A stretch of DNA of 50,565 bases from DAOMFM01 sp035429825. Lineage in GTDB: Bacteria > Acidobacteriota > Blastocatellia > UBA7656 > JADIYM01. Numbering within the stretch: the stretch's first letter is position 1; each line of letters opens with the position of its first letter. The position numbers and the translations under genes are program-made. The DNA lies in NCBI GenBank assembly GCA_044224215.1, contig JBGAKX010000017.1, forward strand, positions 1-50,565, read 5' to 3'. Positions 1-8,563 of the stretch are shown one piece after another. The notes beneath the pieces were generated by a model that worked only from the letters and a program-made list of their open reading frames with translations, made no database searches and was not told where the DNA came from.

Positions 1-905
1 TGACCGTCGAGGAGAACATTGCGTTCGGGCTCGAGCTGCGGAAGACGCCGCGGGACGTGATTCGGCAGAAGGTCGAGGTGATGCTCGAGCTGACCCGGCT
101 TCAGGACCATCGCAGGAAGGTTCCCGCGCAGCTGTCGGGCGGGCAGCGTCAGCGTGTCGCGGTGGCGCGGGCGATCGCGATCAAGCCCGATGCGATGCTG
201 TTTGACGAACCGTTCAGCGCGCTTGACGCGGTCACGCGGGTCGAGCTCCGCCGCGAGGTGCGCCACATGCTGCGCTACGTGAACATGCCGGCGCTGTTCA
301 TCACGCACGACCAGGAGGAGGCGCTGGAGCTCGCGGACCGGATCGTCGTCCTCAACAACGGGCGGATCGAACAGTCCGGGTCGCCATTCGAGGTCTACAA
401 CCAGCCTCTCAACGAGTTCGTCGCGACGTTTCTTGGCGCCGCGAATGTGCTGCTGGGAAAGTACCGCGCCGGCAAGTTCGCGATCGGTGCGATGCGGATG
501 GATCCGCCGCCTTCGGCTCCGGAGCTCGTCGAGGGCCAGCCCGTGAAGGTGCTGATCCGTCCCGAAGACGTGGTCCTGAATTTCCAGGCGCAGTTTCTGG
601 ACGTTCCGTTCTACCTCGGATGCGCGATGGTCGACGACGTCTCGTACATCGGTCCGACGGAGCGGCTGACGATTCAGCTCTCGCTGAAACCGCGGCCGTT
701 CGACAGCGGCGACGGCCGCGCGAACCTGCAACTCGTCGACGAGTCGTTCTCGGACACGTTCCCGATCATCGTCACGCGATCCAAGTGGGACGCGAGTGAG
801 ATGCAGCTGTCGCCGGGCGACCGTGTCGTCGTCGGCGTCAAGGACTACCGCGTCATGGCGCACTATCCGCTGCGCACCGAGCCCGGCGCAAAGGTCTACA
901 CGTGA
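1..905 (+). CDS. ABC transporter ATP-binding protein, 5' truncated
   Basis: The open frame enters from the window edge (codons in phase from base 3), so the N-terminus with Walker A lies outside. Visible in order: a TVEENIAFGL segment typical of the region after the Q-loop, the ABC signature LSGGQRQRVAVARA, Walker B (AMLFDEPFSALD), the H-loop ITHDQEEA, and then a C-terminal TOBE-like region of about 150 residues containing LIRPEDV. This order is that of importer ATPases of the CysA/PotA/MalK type, which energise uptake of sulfate, polyamines, sugars or similar at the inner membrane. The substrate cannot be told because the permease and binding-protein genes are upstream of the window. It would form a dimer under a membrane permease pair. 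Confidence 0.93.
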   Translation, partial: TVEENIAFGLELRKTPRDVIRQKVEVMLELTRLQDHRRKVPAQLSGGQRQRVAVARAIAIKPDAMLFDEPFSALDAVTRVELRREVRHMLRYVNMPALFITHDQEEALELADRIVVLNNGRIEQSGSPFEVYNQPLNEFVATFLGAANVLLGKYRAGKFAIGAMRMDPPPSAPELVEGQPVKVLIRPEDVVLNFQAQFLDVPFYLGCAMVDDVSYIGPTERLTIQLSLKPRPFDSGDGRANLQLVDESFSDTFPIIVTRSKWDASEMQLSPGDRVVVGVKDYRVMAHYPLRTEPGAKVYT

Positions 906-997
906 TCGTCTGGTTGGCTCGTGTACCATCGCTATGATCGCCGCGTGAGGTGGCGAAGTCTGCCGGGTTGCGGGACATCCCGGGATCGAGGTGCAAC

Positions 998-1666
998 GTG
1001 TCAAACAGGACGATTCAGGTAACGGATGAGGTCTATGAGTATCTGCTGGGAGTGTCGTCGCGCGAGCCCGAGGTCCTCGCGCGGTTGCGGCGCGAGACCG
1101 CGGACGCAACGGGACACATGTTCGTCATGCAGATCTCGCCCGAGCAGGGTCAGTTCATGCAGCTGCTCGTGCGGCTGATCGGCGCGCGCAAGACCCTCGA
1201 GGTGGGAGTGTTCACCGGGTACAGCTCGCTCAGCGTCGCGCTCGCGCTCCCGCCCGACGGGCTGGTCGTGGCGTGCGATGTGAGCGAAGAATGGACGTCG
1301 ATCGGCCGGAAGTACTGGGCCGAGGCGGGCGTCGCGGACAGGATCTGGCTGCGTCTCGCACCGGCGCTCGAAACGCTCGACGGACTGATCGCTGCAGGAG
1401 AGGCAGGGTCGTTCGACTTTGCGTTCATCGACGCCGACAAGGTCAACTACGACGGGTACTACGAGCGAGCGCTCGTATTGCTGCGTTCGGGCGGTCTGAT
1501 CGCAGTCGACAACACGCTCTGGAGCGGCCGCGTTGCCGACCCGGCCGTCGACGACCACGACACGGTCGCGATCCGCGCGTTCAACGCGAAGCTCCACACG
1601 GACGAGCGCGTGGACGTGAGCATGCTGCCCGTCGGCGACGGATTGACGCTTGCAATGAAGCGGTAG
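998..1666 (+). CDS. SAM-dependent O-methyltransferase (class I, caffeoyl-CoA OMT-like)
   Basis: A 222-residue class I methyltransferase. The glycine-rich SAM motif LEVGVFTGYSSLSVAL lies near residues 65-80 and the metal/SAM-binding segment FAFIDADKVNYDGYY near 142-156, as in the small cation-dependent O-methyltransferases that methylate catechol-type substrates. I chose the GTG at 998 (reading VSNRTIQVTDE) rather than the GTG at 950, because the family usually begins a few residues before this segment and a purine-rich stretch precedes it. A TATGAT -10-like hexamer at 933-938 could serve it. It ends nine bases before the next gene (gluQ), so the two are probably co-transcribed. The natural substrate is unknown. 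Confidence 0.9.
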   Translation: MSNRTIQVTDEVYEYLLGVSSREPEVLARLRRETADATGHMFVMQISPEQGQFMQLLVRLIGARKTLEVGVFTGYSSLSVALALPPDGLVVACDVSEEWTSIGRKYWAEAGVADRIWLRLAPALETLDGLIAAGEAGSFDFAFIDADKVNYDGYYERALVLLRSGGLIAVDNTLWSGRVADPAVDDHDTVAIRAFNAKLHTDERVDVSMLPVGDGLTLAMKR

Positions 1667-1674
1667 GCGGCACC

Positions 1675-2646
1675 GTGCAGGCATCCGCACACCCGGTCCG
1701 GGGACGTTTTGCTCCAAGCCCGACCGGCGAGATGCACATCGGCAACGCCCGCACCGCGCTCGCCGCGTGGCTCGCGGTCCGGGCGCAGCGCGGACGGCTC
1801 GTCATGCGCATCGAAGACCTCGATCCGCCACGCGTCGTTCCCGGCGCGGAGGCGCGCATCATGGACGACCTGCGCTGGCTCGGGCTCGACTGGGACGAGG
1901 GTCCCGACGTCGGCGGGCCCTTCGGGCCATACCGGCAGAGCGAGCGGCGCGATGTGTACGAAGAGGCCGTCGTCGCGCTGGAGCGCCAGGGGCGCGTCTA
2001 TGGCTGTACGTGCACCCGACGCGAACTGCGGGGACTGCTGTCCGCGCCGCACGGGCCGGGCACCGACGGGCCGGCATATCCCGGGACGTGCCGTGCCAGG
2101 GGGATCCGTCGCGGCGTGCCCTACGCATCAGTCGTTCATCAGTGCTCCTGGCGATTCCGGTTGCCTGCTGACGGAATGATCGACTTCGTCGACGCGCTCC
2201 ACGGGCCCCAGCGCCAGGATATCGGCGAGGTCGTCGGAGACTTTGTCGTACAGCGGGCGGATGGTCTGTTCACCTACCAGCTTGCGGTCGTTGTCGACGA
2301 TGCCGCGATGGGGATCACCGACGTGGTGCGCGGCGGCGATCTGCTGCTCTCGACACCGCGACAGATTGCGCTGCAGCGGGCGCTCGGCTACTCGCAACCT
2401 CGGTATGCGCACGTCCCGATCGTGACGACGCCGTCGGGCGAGCGTCTGGCGAAGCGCGACCGGCCTGCGATGGTGCGCGCGCTGCGAGAGTCGGGAATGC
2501 GCGCCGAGTCGCTGGTCGGCATCCTCGCGCATTCACTCGGCCTCACGGAGACGACCTCGCCCGTTCGTGCGAGCGAGCTCGTTGACCTCTTCACGTGGGC
2601 GCACGTACCGCCCGATCCGTGGGTCGCGCCTGCTTCAATGGTGTAA
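1675..2646 (+). CDS. gluQ: Glutamyl-Q tRNA(Asp) synthetase
   Basis: A 323-residue class I synthetase-like enzyme lacking the anticodon-binding domain of GltX. The ATP motif appears as HIGN (residues 21-24) within RFAPSPTGEMHIGNARTALA, and the KMSKS counterpart as LAKRDRP near 258. The zinc site typical of GluQ is present: C111, C113, Y135 and C139. The enzyme activates glutamate and attaches it to queuosine at the wobble position of tRNA(Asp). The GTG start at 1675 is used; the same frame stays open upstream to 1273, but that part lies inside the methyltransferase gene and does not resemble the family. It directly follows the O-methyltransferase gene. Confidence 0.93.
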   Translation: MQASAHPVRGRFAPSPTGEMHIGNARTALAAWLAVRAQRGRLVMRIEDLDPPRVVPGAEARIMDDLRWLGLDWDEGPDVGGPFGPYRQSERRDVYEEAVVALERQGRVYGCTCTRRELRGLLSAPHGPGTDGPAYPGTCRARGIRRGVPYASVVHQCSWRFRLPADGMIDFVDALHGPQRQDIGEVVGDFVVQRADGLFTYQLAVVVDDAAMGITDVVRGGDLLLSTPRQIALQRALGYSQPRYAHVPIVTTPSGERLAKRDRPAMVRALRESGMRAESLVGILAHSLGLTETTSPVRASELVDLFTWAHVPPDPWVAPASMV

Positions 2647-2668
2647 GATTTTGTCCACGGAGGTCTGG

Positions 2669-3487
2669 ATGTCGTTCGAGGACAAACATCTGGCGTCGCT
2701 GGTGGCGGCGTGCGCGGTTGGCGTGGGGATTGGTGTGGTGCTCGTCCATACGTTTGGGCGTGTCGAGCCCGCGAGCCGGGCGTTCGACCAGCCTGCGGTG
2801 GTCGCTCCCGCGTCGGCCAGTCCCGCGACGCCGGTCGCGCCAGAGATCGGGTCGCACGTGGTGACCGACGTTGTTTCGTCGGAAGTCGTCACGCTCGAGG
2901 GCGTCGGCAAGGTAAGACTCCTTGGGGTCGACACGCTGCACGGACCTGGCGGCAAGGACGCGGACCCGGCTGCGGCAAAGGCTTACCTGACGATGAAGAT
3001 CAAGGGGAAGGAGGTCTTTGCGACCGGCGATCCCGAGACCGCCGATACGGAGTTCAAGGACGAGAACGGCGCGCCGCTCGTCTACCTCATGCTCGAGGAC
3101 GGGGTCATCGTGAACACCGAGATGATCGCTCGCGGCATGGCGATCACGGATCTCGACCGCTCGTACGGCCGCCGGGACGAGTTGATGCGCGCCGAGCGCG
3201 ACGCGCGCTGGAACAACCGGGGTGTGTGGGACATCGCGGCGCTCAAGCCGCTCTCGCCTTCGGATCTCGACAAGGCGAACGCCCAGAAGAAGAACCAGCT
3301 GCCGCCCGTCGAGGTGCCTCAGCCCGCCGTCGGCAAGAACGACGTGCTCGTCACATCAGACGGCAGGTTCCATCGATCGTCGTGCAAGCTCGGAAAGGGC
3401 GGCGTCGTGATGTCGATCGACGACGCGCGCAAGAAGCACTACCTGGCGTGTCCGTCGTGCTTTGCTTCGCCGCGCGTCAAGGTCTGA
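2669..3487 (+). CDS. Membrane-anchored staphylococcal-nuclease-like protein with C-terminal Cys motif
   Basis: A 272-residue protein. The ATG at 2669 is preceded by ACGGAGG at a good distance. A hydrophobic segment at about residues 8-28 should act as a signal anchor. A thermonuclease (SNase) fold follows (about 60-205), recognisable from KVRLLGVDT, LVYLMLEDGVIVNTEMIARGMA and RWNNRGVWD. The C-terminal segment (SDGRFHRSSCKLGKGG to LACPSC) is the small Cys/His module often found at the end of secreted nucleases. In nuclease numbering, the Glu43 position reads His and the Arg87 position (usually GR-x-LAY) reads Ala in GAPLVYL, so catalysis is doubtful. It is downstream of gluQ by 22 bp. Confidence 0.85.
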   Translation: MSFEDKHLASLVAACAVGVGIGVVLVHTFGRVEPASRAFDQPAVVAPASASPATPVAPEIGSHVVTDVVSSEVVTLEGVGKVRLLGVDTLHGPGGKDADPAAAKAYLTMKIKGKEVFATGDPETADTEFKDENGAPLVYLMLEDGVIVNTEMIARGMAITDLDRSYGRRDELMRAERDARWNNRGVWDIAALKPLSPSDLDKANAQKKNQLPPVEVPQPAVGKNDVLVTSDGRFHRSSCKLGKGGVVMSIDDARKKHYLACPSCFASPRVKV

Positions 3488-3948
3488 AGCGACGCGCGCG
3501 CGCTCCTGATAACGTCGAGCAGGCGCGTTCGCTCGTCGCCGTCGGGGAGGTCCTGGGCCAGGCGTTCGCAGACATTGATCCGATGCAGCATGCCGCGACG
3601 CTCGCGTCCGAGCCGCCGTCTCACAAACGTCAGTTCGGACAGCAACGCCTCGGCGTGCTGAATCTCCTCGGCGAGCGAATGCGCAATGCGCGTCGAGCGC
3701 CGTCCGCAGAACTCGCGACCGCCCCCGAGCGCCGACCTGGCGTCTCGATGCGCTGACTCGAGCTTGCGCTGGAGCTCGGCGCGGTGAGCGATCAGCCTGT
3801 TCGCCAGACGGCGCACATCCGCCACGCGTCCAGGGAAGTCGCGCGAGCGTTCGATCACAGACGCCAGCAGACCGATTGCACTCCCGAGATGTTCCATTCG
3901 CGGCTCGAGCGGAGTCCTGCCTCTAACGGATGTTGCTTTTGACGACAT
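3439..3948 (-). CDS. Hypothetical helical protein
   Basis: A 169-residue open frame, rich in Arg, Leu, Glu and Ala, with long stretches predicted by eye to be helical (for example RRLANRLIAHRAELQRKLESAHRDARSAL and HSLAEEIQHAEALLSELTFVRRRLGRERR, each broken here only for description). No family is recognised. It converges on the nuclease-like gene and overlaps its last 49 bp on the opposite strand. The start could be 3948 or the internal Met at 3897. The helical character and the absence of a competing gene on the other strand between 3488 and 4184 support it being real, but it could be spurious. Confidence 0.45.
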   Translation of the reverse strand: MSSKATSVRGRTPLEPRMEHLGSAIGLLASVIERSRDFPGRVADVRRLANRLIAHRAELQRKLESAHRDARSALGGGREFCGRRSTRIAHSLAEEIQHAEALLSELTFVRRRLGRERRGMLHRINVCERLAQDLPDGDERTRLLDVIRSARASLQTLTRGEAKHDGHAR

Positions 3949-4184
3949 GTCCGTCGATCAACCTGTGGCGGTCGAGGACCGCCGGATCATTGCGATACGC
4001 GTACGATGCACGACTGCGCTGCCGCGTGCGCCGGCGGCGACCGCAAAAATGTCCGGAGAATTCCGGGGGAGCGGCCCGAAAAACGCGCGGTCAAACATAG
4101 ACTCGCGGCCGCTGCTTGGGTTAGGCTTCTTTCCTGTCTCCGAGGCCGCCTCGGCTTGCCATTCCTCAAAATCGGGCGTTTCTC

Positions 4185-6734
4185 ATGCGGTCCTGTCTGT
4201 TGTGCTCAAGACAATACGACGACATCGTCCAGTACTGTCCCCATGACGGGACGGCGCTGCCTCCTCCCGATCTGCTCGTCGGGCGGGTGATCGACGGCAA
4301 GTACCGCATCGATTCATTGCACGGCAGCGGGGGCATGGGCGCCGTGTATCGCGCCACGCAGGTGAATCTCGAGCGCACGGTCGCGCTCAAGGTCGTGCGC
4401 GGCGATTTTCTGAAGGACGCCATCGTCACCGAGCGCTTCAAGCGCGAAGCCCTCGCGGTTGCGCGCCTCAAGCACCCGCACATCGTCACCGTGTACGACT
4501 TCGGGATCATGACCGACGGCGGCGCATACCTCGTGATGGAGTTTCTCGAGGGACGATCGCTGCGCGTCGAGATTCAGAACCGCGGCCGGATCCCGATCGG
4601 TCCCGCCGTCGAGCTGATGCGCCAGATCTGTTCGGCCGTACACGCAGCGCACGTCGAGGGCGTGATCCACCGCGATCTGAAGCCGGACAATATCTTTCTC
4701 GAGCGAGGGCGCGAGGGCGCGATCACCGTCAAGATCCTCGACTTTGGCGTCGCCAAGCTGCGCCAGAACACGTCCGAGCTCAAGACGCAGAGCGCCGAGC
4801 TGACGATGAGCGGCATGATGCTCGGTACGCCGATCTACATGTCTCCCGAGCAGTGCCAGGGCGATCCGCTCGACGCCCGGTCCGACATCTACTCGCTCGG
4901 CTGCGTCTTCTACGAAATGGTCGCCGGCCGCCCGCCGTTCCTCGGGAGCACGCCGTCCGCGCTGATCATCAAGCACGCTTCGGAGGCGCCTCGCGCGCCA
5001 AGCACGTTCGCCGACAACATCCCAGGCGATCTTGAGGAGATCCTTTTGAAGTCGCTTTCAAAAGGGCAGGAGGACAGGTACCAGACGGCCGCCGAGTTCG
5101 GTTCCGCTCTTGCAGGGGTGTGGGTTCCGCTCGACACGCAGGTCTCGTTTCCCGACGTTTCCGACGGCGGACGCACGAGCGAGCGTGCAACGGTTCCAAA
5201 GGCTGAAGAGATCGGCGAGTTGATGGACGAAATCTTTCCGGATTTCGATGTGTCGGATCGACACCGCCTTGCGGTGCTTCCGTTCCGGAACCTCCGCGGA
5301 GACAAGTCGATCGACTTTCTGACGCTGTCGCTCACCGACAGCATCATCAGCGAGTTGTCCATTGAACAGTCGCTCGTCGTGCGGCCGTCGGCCGCCGTCG
5401 AACAGTATGTCGGCACCACGATCGACCAGCGCGCGGTCAGCCGGCATCTCGACGTCGAACTGCTCGTGACCGGCAACTACATGAAGCAGGGCGACGCGTT
5501 TCAGCTCAACGCGCAGCTGATCGACGTCGCGGGTAACGAAATCGTCTGGCGGCACCGGATCAACGCGTCGTTCGGCGATATCTTCGAGCTGCAGGACGCG
5601 ATCGTGTCGCAGATCGTCGCAGGTATCCGGGGCAAACTGTGCGGTGGTCCCGGCGTGCCGACCGAGTTCCTTGTGCAGGGGCCGGTTTCGGCGCAGAACA
5701 CGCCGATCACGCCGTCCATGTCGACGTCCACACCTGTCCCGACACCGGTCTCGACTGCGAGGCCGGCGCCCACCGCGGATCCGGTCGCGCTGGATCTCCT
5801 GCGGCACGCGAGCGAGCTCGGCGATGGCCTCGAAGAACGGAAACGGGCGATCGAGATGCTCGAGCGCGCTGTTGGAATGAGCCCGGATCTGGCTCCCGCC
5901 TGGACCGCGCTGGCCGCTCGGTACTACTCGTCGCGCAACGAGCTTGGGCGCGCATCTGAGAGCGCCGAAAAGGCGCGCAGCGCCGCCGAGCGCGCCGTGG
6001 CCCTCGACCGGTCCGAGCTCGGCACGGCGGTTGAGCTCGGCAGGATCCTCGTCGAGACCGGAAACGCGGAGGAGACGGCGCGCAGAGCGGCGGCCCTCGT
6101 TGCCGAACAGCCGTCGAATTTTGCGGCGCGATTCTCGCTCGCGTACGCGTGCAGGTTCGGCGGGCTGCTCGATCGCGCATTGCGCGAGTTTCGACTTGCC
6201 GAGCAGACGGGTGGCGGCGGCGTGGCGCACGAGGTCGGGACGATATACCTCCAGAAGCACCTGTACACGGATGCGCTGCGCGTGCTCGACGAGCAGAACG
6301 AGGTCGCGCCACGTGCGCGGTCGCTGTTCATGTCTGCGCTTGCGTGGACGCTCATCGGCAATCCCGCCGGCGCGCGCGACGTTGTCGGCGAGCTCGCCAA
6401 GATGGACCCGAACAGCATCTACACGCTCATGGGACAGGTGCTGCTCGGACAACTCGAGGGGCGAACGATGTCGCCGCTGCTCGGCTGGCTGAAGGACATT
6501 GAGACCCCCAACGGCGAGGTGCACTGCTGGCTTGCGCAGGTGCACGCCTTTGCGGGCGACGAGGCCGGGGCTGCCGTGCGGCTGCGCAGCGCCATCACGA
6601 GCGGGTATTTCAACTATCCGTATTTCACCACCGATCCGTTGCTGGCAAAGGTCCGTGCGACAAAGGAAGCCGCGACGTTGCTCGAAGCGGCGCGCCTCAG
6701 GCACGACCAGTTCGCGCGGGAGTTCGGCACGTGA
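4185..6734 (+). CDS. Zinc-ribbon Ser/Thr protein kinase with TolB-like domain and TPRs
   Basis: An 849-residue signalling protein. A short zinc ribbon opens it (C4, C7, C18 with PHDG). The Hanks-type kinase domain (about 39-310) has the glycine loop GSGGMGAVY (48-56), catalytic Lys69 in VALKVV, HRDLKPDN (Asp164) and DFG (186-188), so it should be active. Residues about 360-485 (RLAVLPFRNL to IVAGIRGKL) resemble the TolB N-terminal/FlgO-like domain found in many such kinases. A Pro/Thr-rich linker follows and then TPR-like helical repeats to the end. No obvious transmembrane helix was seen. Targets are unknown. The gene stands alone, with a 236-bp upstream gap and a separate promoter before the following ATP synthase operon. 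Confidence 0.93.
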   Translation: MRSCLLCSRQYDDIVQYCPHDGTALPPPDLLVGRVIDGKYRIDSLHGSGGMGAVYRATQVNLERTVALKVVRGDFLKDAIVTERFKREALAVARLKHPHIVTVYDFGIMTDGGAYLVMEFLEGRSLRVEIQNRGRIPIGPAVELMRQICSAVHAAHVEGVIHRDLKPDNIFLERGREGAITVKILDFGVAKLRQNTSELKTQSAELTMSGMMLGTPIYMSPEQCQGDPLDARSDIYSLGCVFYEMVAGRPPFLGSTPSALIIKHASEAPRAPSTFADNIPGDLEEILLKSLSKGQEDRYQTAAEFGSALAGVWVPLDTQVSFPDVSDGGRTSERATVPKAEEIGELMDEIFPDFDVSDRHRLAVLPFRNLRGDKSIDFLTLSLTDSIISELSIEQSLVVRPSAAVEQYVGTTIDQRAVSRHLDVELLVTGNYMKQGDAFQLNAQLIDVAGNEIVWRHRINASFGDIFELQDAIVSQIVAGIRGKLCGGPGVPTEFLVQGPVSAQNTPITPSMSTSTPVPTPVSTARPAPTADPVALDLLRHASELGDGLEERKRAIEMLERAVGMSPDLAPAWTALAARYYSSRNELGRASESAEKARSAAERAVALDRSELGTAVELGRILVETGNAEETARRAAALVAEQPSNFAARFSLAYACRFGGLLDRALREFRLAEQTGGGGVAHEVGTIYLQKHLYTDALRVLDEQNEVAPRARSLFMSALAWTLIGNPAGARDVVGELAKMDPNSIYTLMGQVLLGQLEGRTMSPLLGWLKDIETPNGEVHCWLAQVHAFAGDEAGAAVRLRSAITSGYFNYPYFTTDPLLAKVRATKEAATLLEAARLRHDQFAREFGT

Positions 6735-6853
6735 CACAGTGTGCCACGACGACGGGGTTCGCCTCGTACGCTTTCCTCGACGGCCGTGGGCCGGGCCGTG
6801 AGTGTCCGAAATCAACACGTTGGCGCGCGTTTTGACGCCGGAATCCATGCAGA

Positions 6854-6883
6854 TTGACAGCTTGTGAAACGTTGTGCTAAGTT
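6854..6883 (+). promoter_or_regulatory. Candidate promoter of the ATP synthase operon
   Basis: A perfect -35 hexamer TTGACA (6854-6859) is followed after 18 bp by TAAGTT (6878-6883), preceded by an extended TGC. Transcription would begin near 6890, about 40 bases before the first ATP synthase gene. It lies in a 196-bp gap downstream of the kinase gene. Confidence 0.5.
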
Positions 6884-6930
6884 TCGCCGCTTAAGTCAAT
6901 GCCCTGTATTGCGTCCTTGGAGAAGGAGTT

Positions 6931-7425
6931 TTGATTCACCTGACCTCAATGCTCACACTCGCTTCGGATGCGGGCGGCGCAAGCCTTCTGACACCTGACG
7001 GCTCGCTGCTTGTCGTGCTGTTGATGTTCCTGGCATTCGTGCCGGTCCTCAACAAGCTGCTGTTCGTCCCGGTTTCAAAAGTGCTCGCGGAGCGCGACCG
7101 GCTTACACGTGGCTCGAGCCGGGACGCCGAGAACATCCTCAACACGATCGAGCACAAGCTGAGCGAGTACGAGGACGCGATTCGCAGCGCACGGGCCGAC
7201 GGTTACAAGTACATCGAGGCGCAGCGCGCGGCCGCCGCGGCCGAGCGACAGGCGACGATTGATGCCGCGCGAAACGCAGCGGAGAGCCGGATCGGCGAGG
7301 CCAAGTCGCAGCTCAGGGCGGATGCGGACTCGGCCCGCGAATCGCTTCTGTCGGAAGCGACGCACATTGCGGCGCGCATCTCCTCGACGCTCCTCGGACG
7401 CGAGGTAAAGGGCGGGCAATCATGA
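6931..7425 (+). CDS. atpF: ATP synthase F0 subunit b (first of two)
   Basis: A 164-residue stalk subunit of F1F0-ATP synthase. A single N-terminal membrane helix (about 20-42, LLVVLLMFLAFVPVLNKLLF) is followed by PVSKVLAERD and a long Ala/Glu/Arg-rich coiled coil to the C-terminus. The start is uncertain: TTG at 6931 sits only two bases after AAGGAG, while the in-frame ATG at 6949 is about 20 bases away. The shorter form would lack six residues and keep the helix. Its stop overlaps the start of the second b gene by 4 bp (ATGA). Tandem b genes imply a heterodimeric b/b' stalk. It would anchor alpha/delta to the membrane. Confidence 0.88.
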   Translation: MIHLTSMLTLASDAGGASLLTPDGSLLVVLLMFLAFVPVLNKLLFVPVSKVLAERDRLTRGSSRDAENILNTIEHKLSEYEDAIRSARADGYKYIEAQRAAAAAERQATIDAARNAAESRIGEAKSQLRADADSARESLLSEATHIAARISSTLLGREVKGGQS

Positions 7426-7961
7426 TCATGTCAATGCTCATCGCCCTCGCGCTGCAGACGCCCGAGCCCGAAACGATCGGCGGAACGCCGGAATGGGTGC
7501 CAAGATCCGTCAATCTCGCCATCTTCCTGATATTCCTGTATTTCGTTCTCAGAAAACCACTTGCATCATTTTTCGCCGCGAGGGCCGCATCGATCACGGC
7601 AGGAATCGACAAGGCGAAACTCGAGAAGCAGGCCGCCGAGGCCAAGCTGCGCGAGGTTGAGTCGCGCCTCGAACAGCTTGGCGCGGAGCAGGCCAGGATT
7701 CGAGCGGAGGCCGAGGCCGAAGCTGCAAGCGAGGCCAAGCGCGTCGCCGCGCGCGCCGAAGAGGAAGCCGCAAAGATCGCCGAGACCGCTGGGCGCGAGA
7801 TCGATGGCGCATTGAAGAACGCCAAAGCCGAGTTGCAGCGCTTCGCCGCCGAGAAGTCTGTCGAGCTCGCAGAGTCGCTGATTCGAAGCGAGATCACCGA
7901 CGCCGACGGACGGAAGATGGTCGACGACTATGCGGCGCAGCTCGAGGGGGTGAAACGGTGA
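7422..7961 (+). CDS. atpF: ATP synthase F0 subunit b (second copy)
   Basis: A 179-residue stalk subunit: a short N-terminus, one membrane helix (about 28-46, VNLAIFLIFLYFVL) ending in RKPLASFFAAR, then a heptad-like Ala/Glu/Lys/Arg coiled coil (about 55-150) and a C-terminal delta-binding segment. It is translationally coupled on both sides: ATGA overlap with the preceding b gene and a GTGA overlap with atpH. With the first b gene it should form the peripheral stalk. Assignment of b versus b' is not certain from sequence alone. Confidence 0.93.
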   Translation: MIMSMLIALALQTPEPETIGGTPEWVPRSVNLAIFLIFLYFVLRKPLASFFAARAASITAGIDKAKLEKQAAEAKLREVESRLEQLGAEQARIRAEAEAEAASEAKRVAARAEEEAAKIAETAGREIDGALKNAKAELQRFAAEKSVELAESLIRSEITDADGRKMVDDYAAQLEGVKR

Positions 7962-8512
7962 GCCAGCTGCAAGTAGCGCGGCGATACGCGGAGGCGCTGG
8001 CCGACGCGGCAAGCGATCAGAACGTCCTTGCCGAGGTGGGCGCCGAGCTGCACGTCTTCGCGGGCATGGTGGCGTCGAGCAAGGAGCTCGAGTACACGCT
8101 CGCGAGCCCTGCTATTGGGACAGTCGACAAGATGAAGGTTGTCGAGGCGCTTGTGGCGGCGACCGGTGCGCACGTCCTTGTCGCGAACCTGCTTCGACTG
8201 CTGGCGCAGAACAACCGGATTCACTACATCCGCCTCATCGACACGGCATTCGCGGAAGAGGTTGACGAGCGCTCGGGAATCATCTCCGCCGGCGTGACGA
8301 CGGCAAAGCCGCTGTCGGCCGACGAACAGGGCGTGCTCAGCGCCCGCCTGTCGGCGATGACGGGCAAGAGGGTGAAGCTCGAGTTCGCGACCGACGACGC
8401 GCTGATCGGTGGTGTGGTGACGAGGATCGGCAGCAAGATCTATGACGGATCGATTCGCGCAAAGCTCGACGCCGTCAAACGCCAGATGAGCGGCGGCGCC
8501 GCGCGCGCCTGA
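7958..8512 (+). CDS. atpH: ATP synthase F1 subunit delta
   Basis: A 184-residue delta (OSCP-like) subunit that clamps the peripheral stalk to the top of F1. N-terminal helical domain begins ARRYAEALADAA; the C-terminal signature region contains SGIISAGVTTAKPLSADEQ and LIGGVVTRIGSKIYDGSIRAKL, characteristic of the family. The GTG start overlaps the stop of the upstream b gene by 4 bp. It is followed by a 51-bp gap that contains a hairpin, then atpA. Confidence 0.94.
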   Translation: MSQLQVARRYAEALADAASDQNVLAEVGAELHVFAGMVASSKELEYTLASPAIGTVDKMKVVEALVAATGAHVLVANLLRLLAQNNRIHYIRLIDTAFAEEVDERSGIISAGVTTAKPLSADEQGVLSARLSAMTGKRVKLEFATDDALIGGVVTRIGSKIYDGSIRAKLDAVKRQMSGGAARA

Positions 8513-8530
8513 AGAGTTTGATTCCACGAA

Positions 8531-8546
8531 GCCACTCTCGAGTGGC
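8531..8546 (+). other. Intergenic hairpin between atpH and atpA
   Basis: GCCACT and AGTGGC flank a CTCG tetraloop, with the SD of atpA six bases downstream. There is no T-run, so it is not a terminator. In mRNA it could mark a processing or stability boundary, or adjust translation of the alpha subunit, which is needed at three copies per complex. Confidence 0.4.
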
Positions 8547-8563
8547 GCCCCAGAGGAGTGCTT

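Noticed and set aside
1273..1674. N-terminal extension of gluQ
   Set aside because: In-frame but inside the methyltransferase gene; Arg-rich sequence without resemblance to the family. GTG 1675 fits the family length.
5058..6848. Open frame of 596 codons on the minus strand
   Set aside because: Antisense to the Ser/Thr kinase gene; composition is Arg/His-rich as expected from the complement of GC-rich coding DNA.
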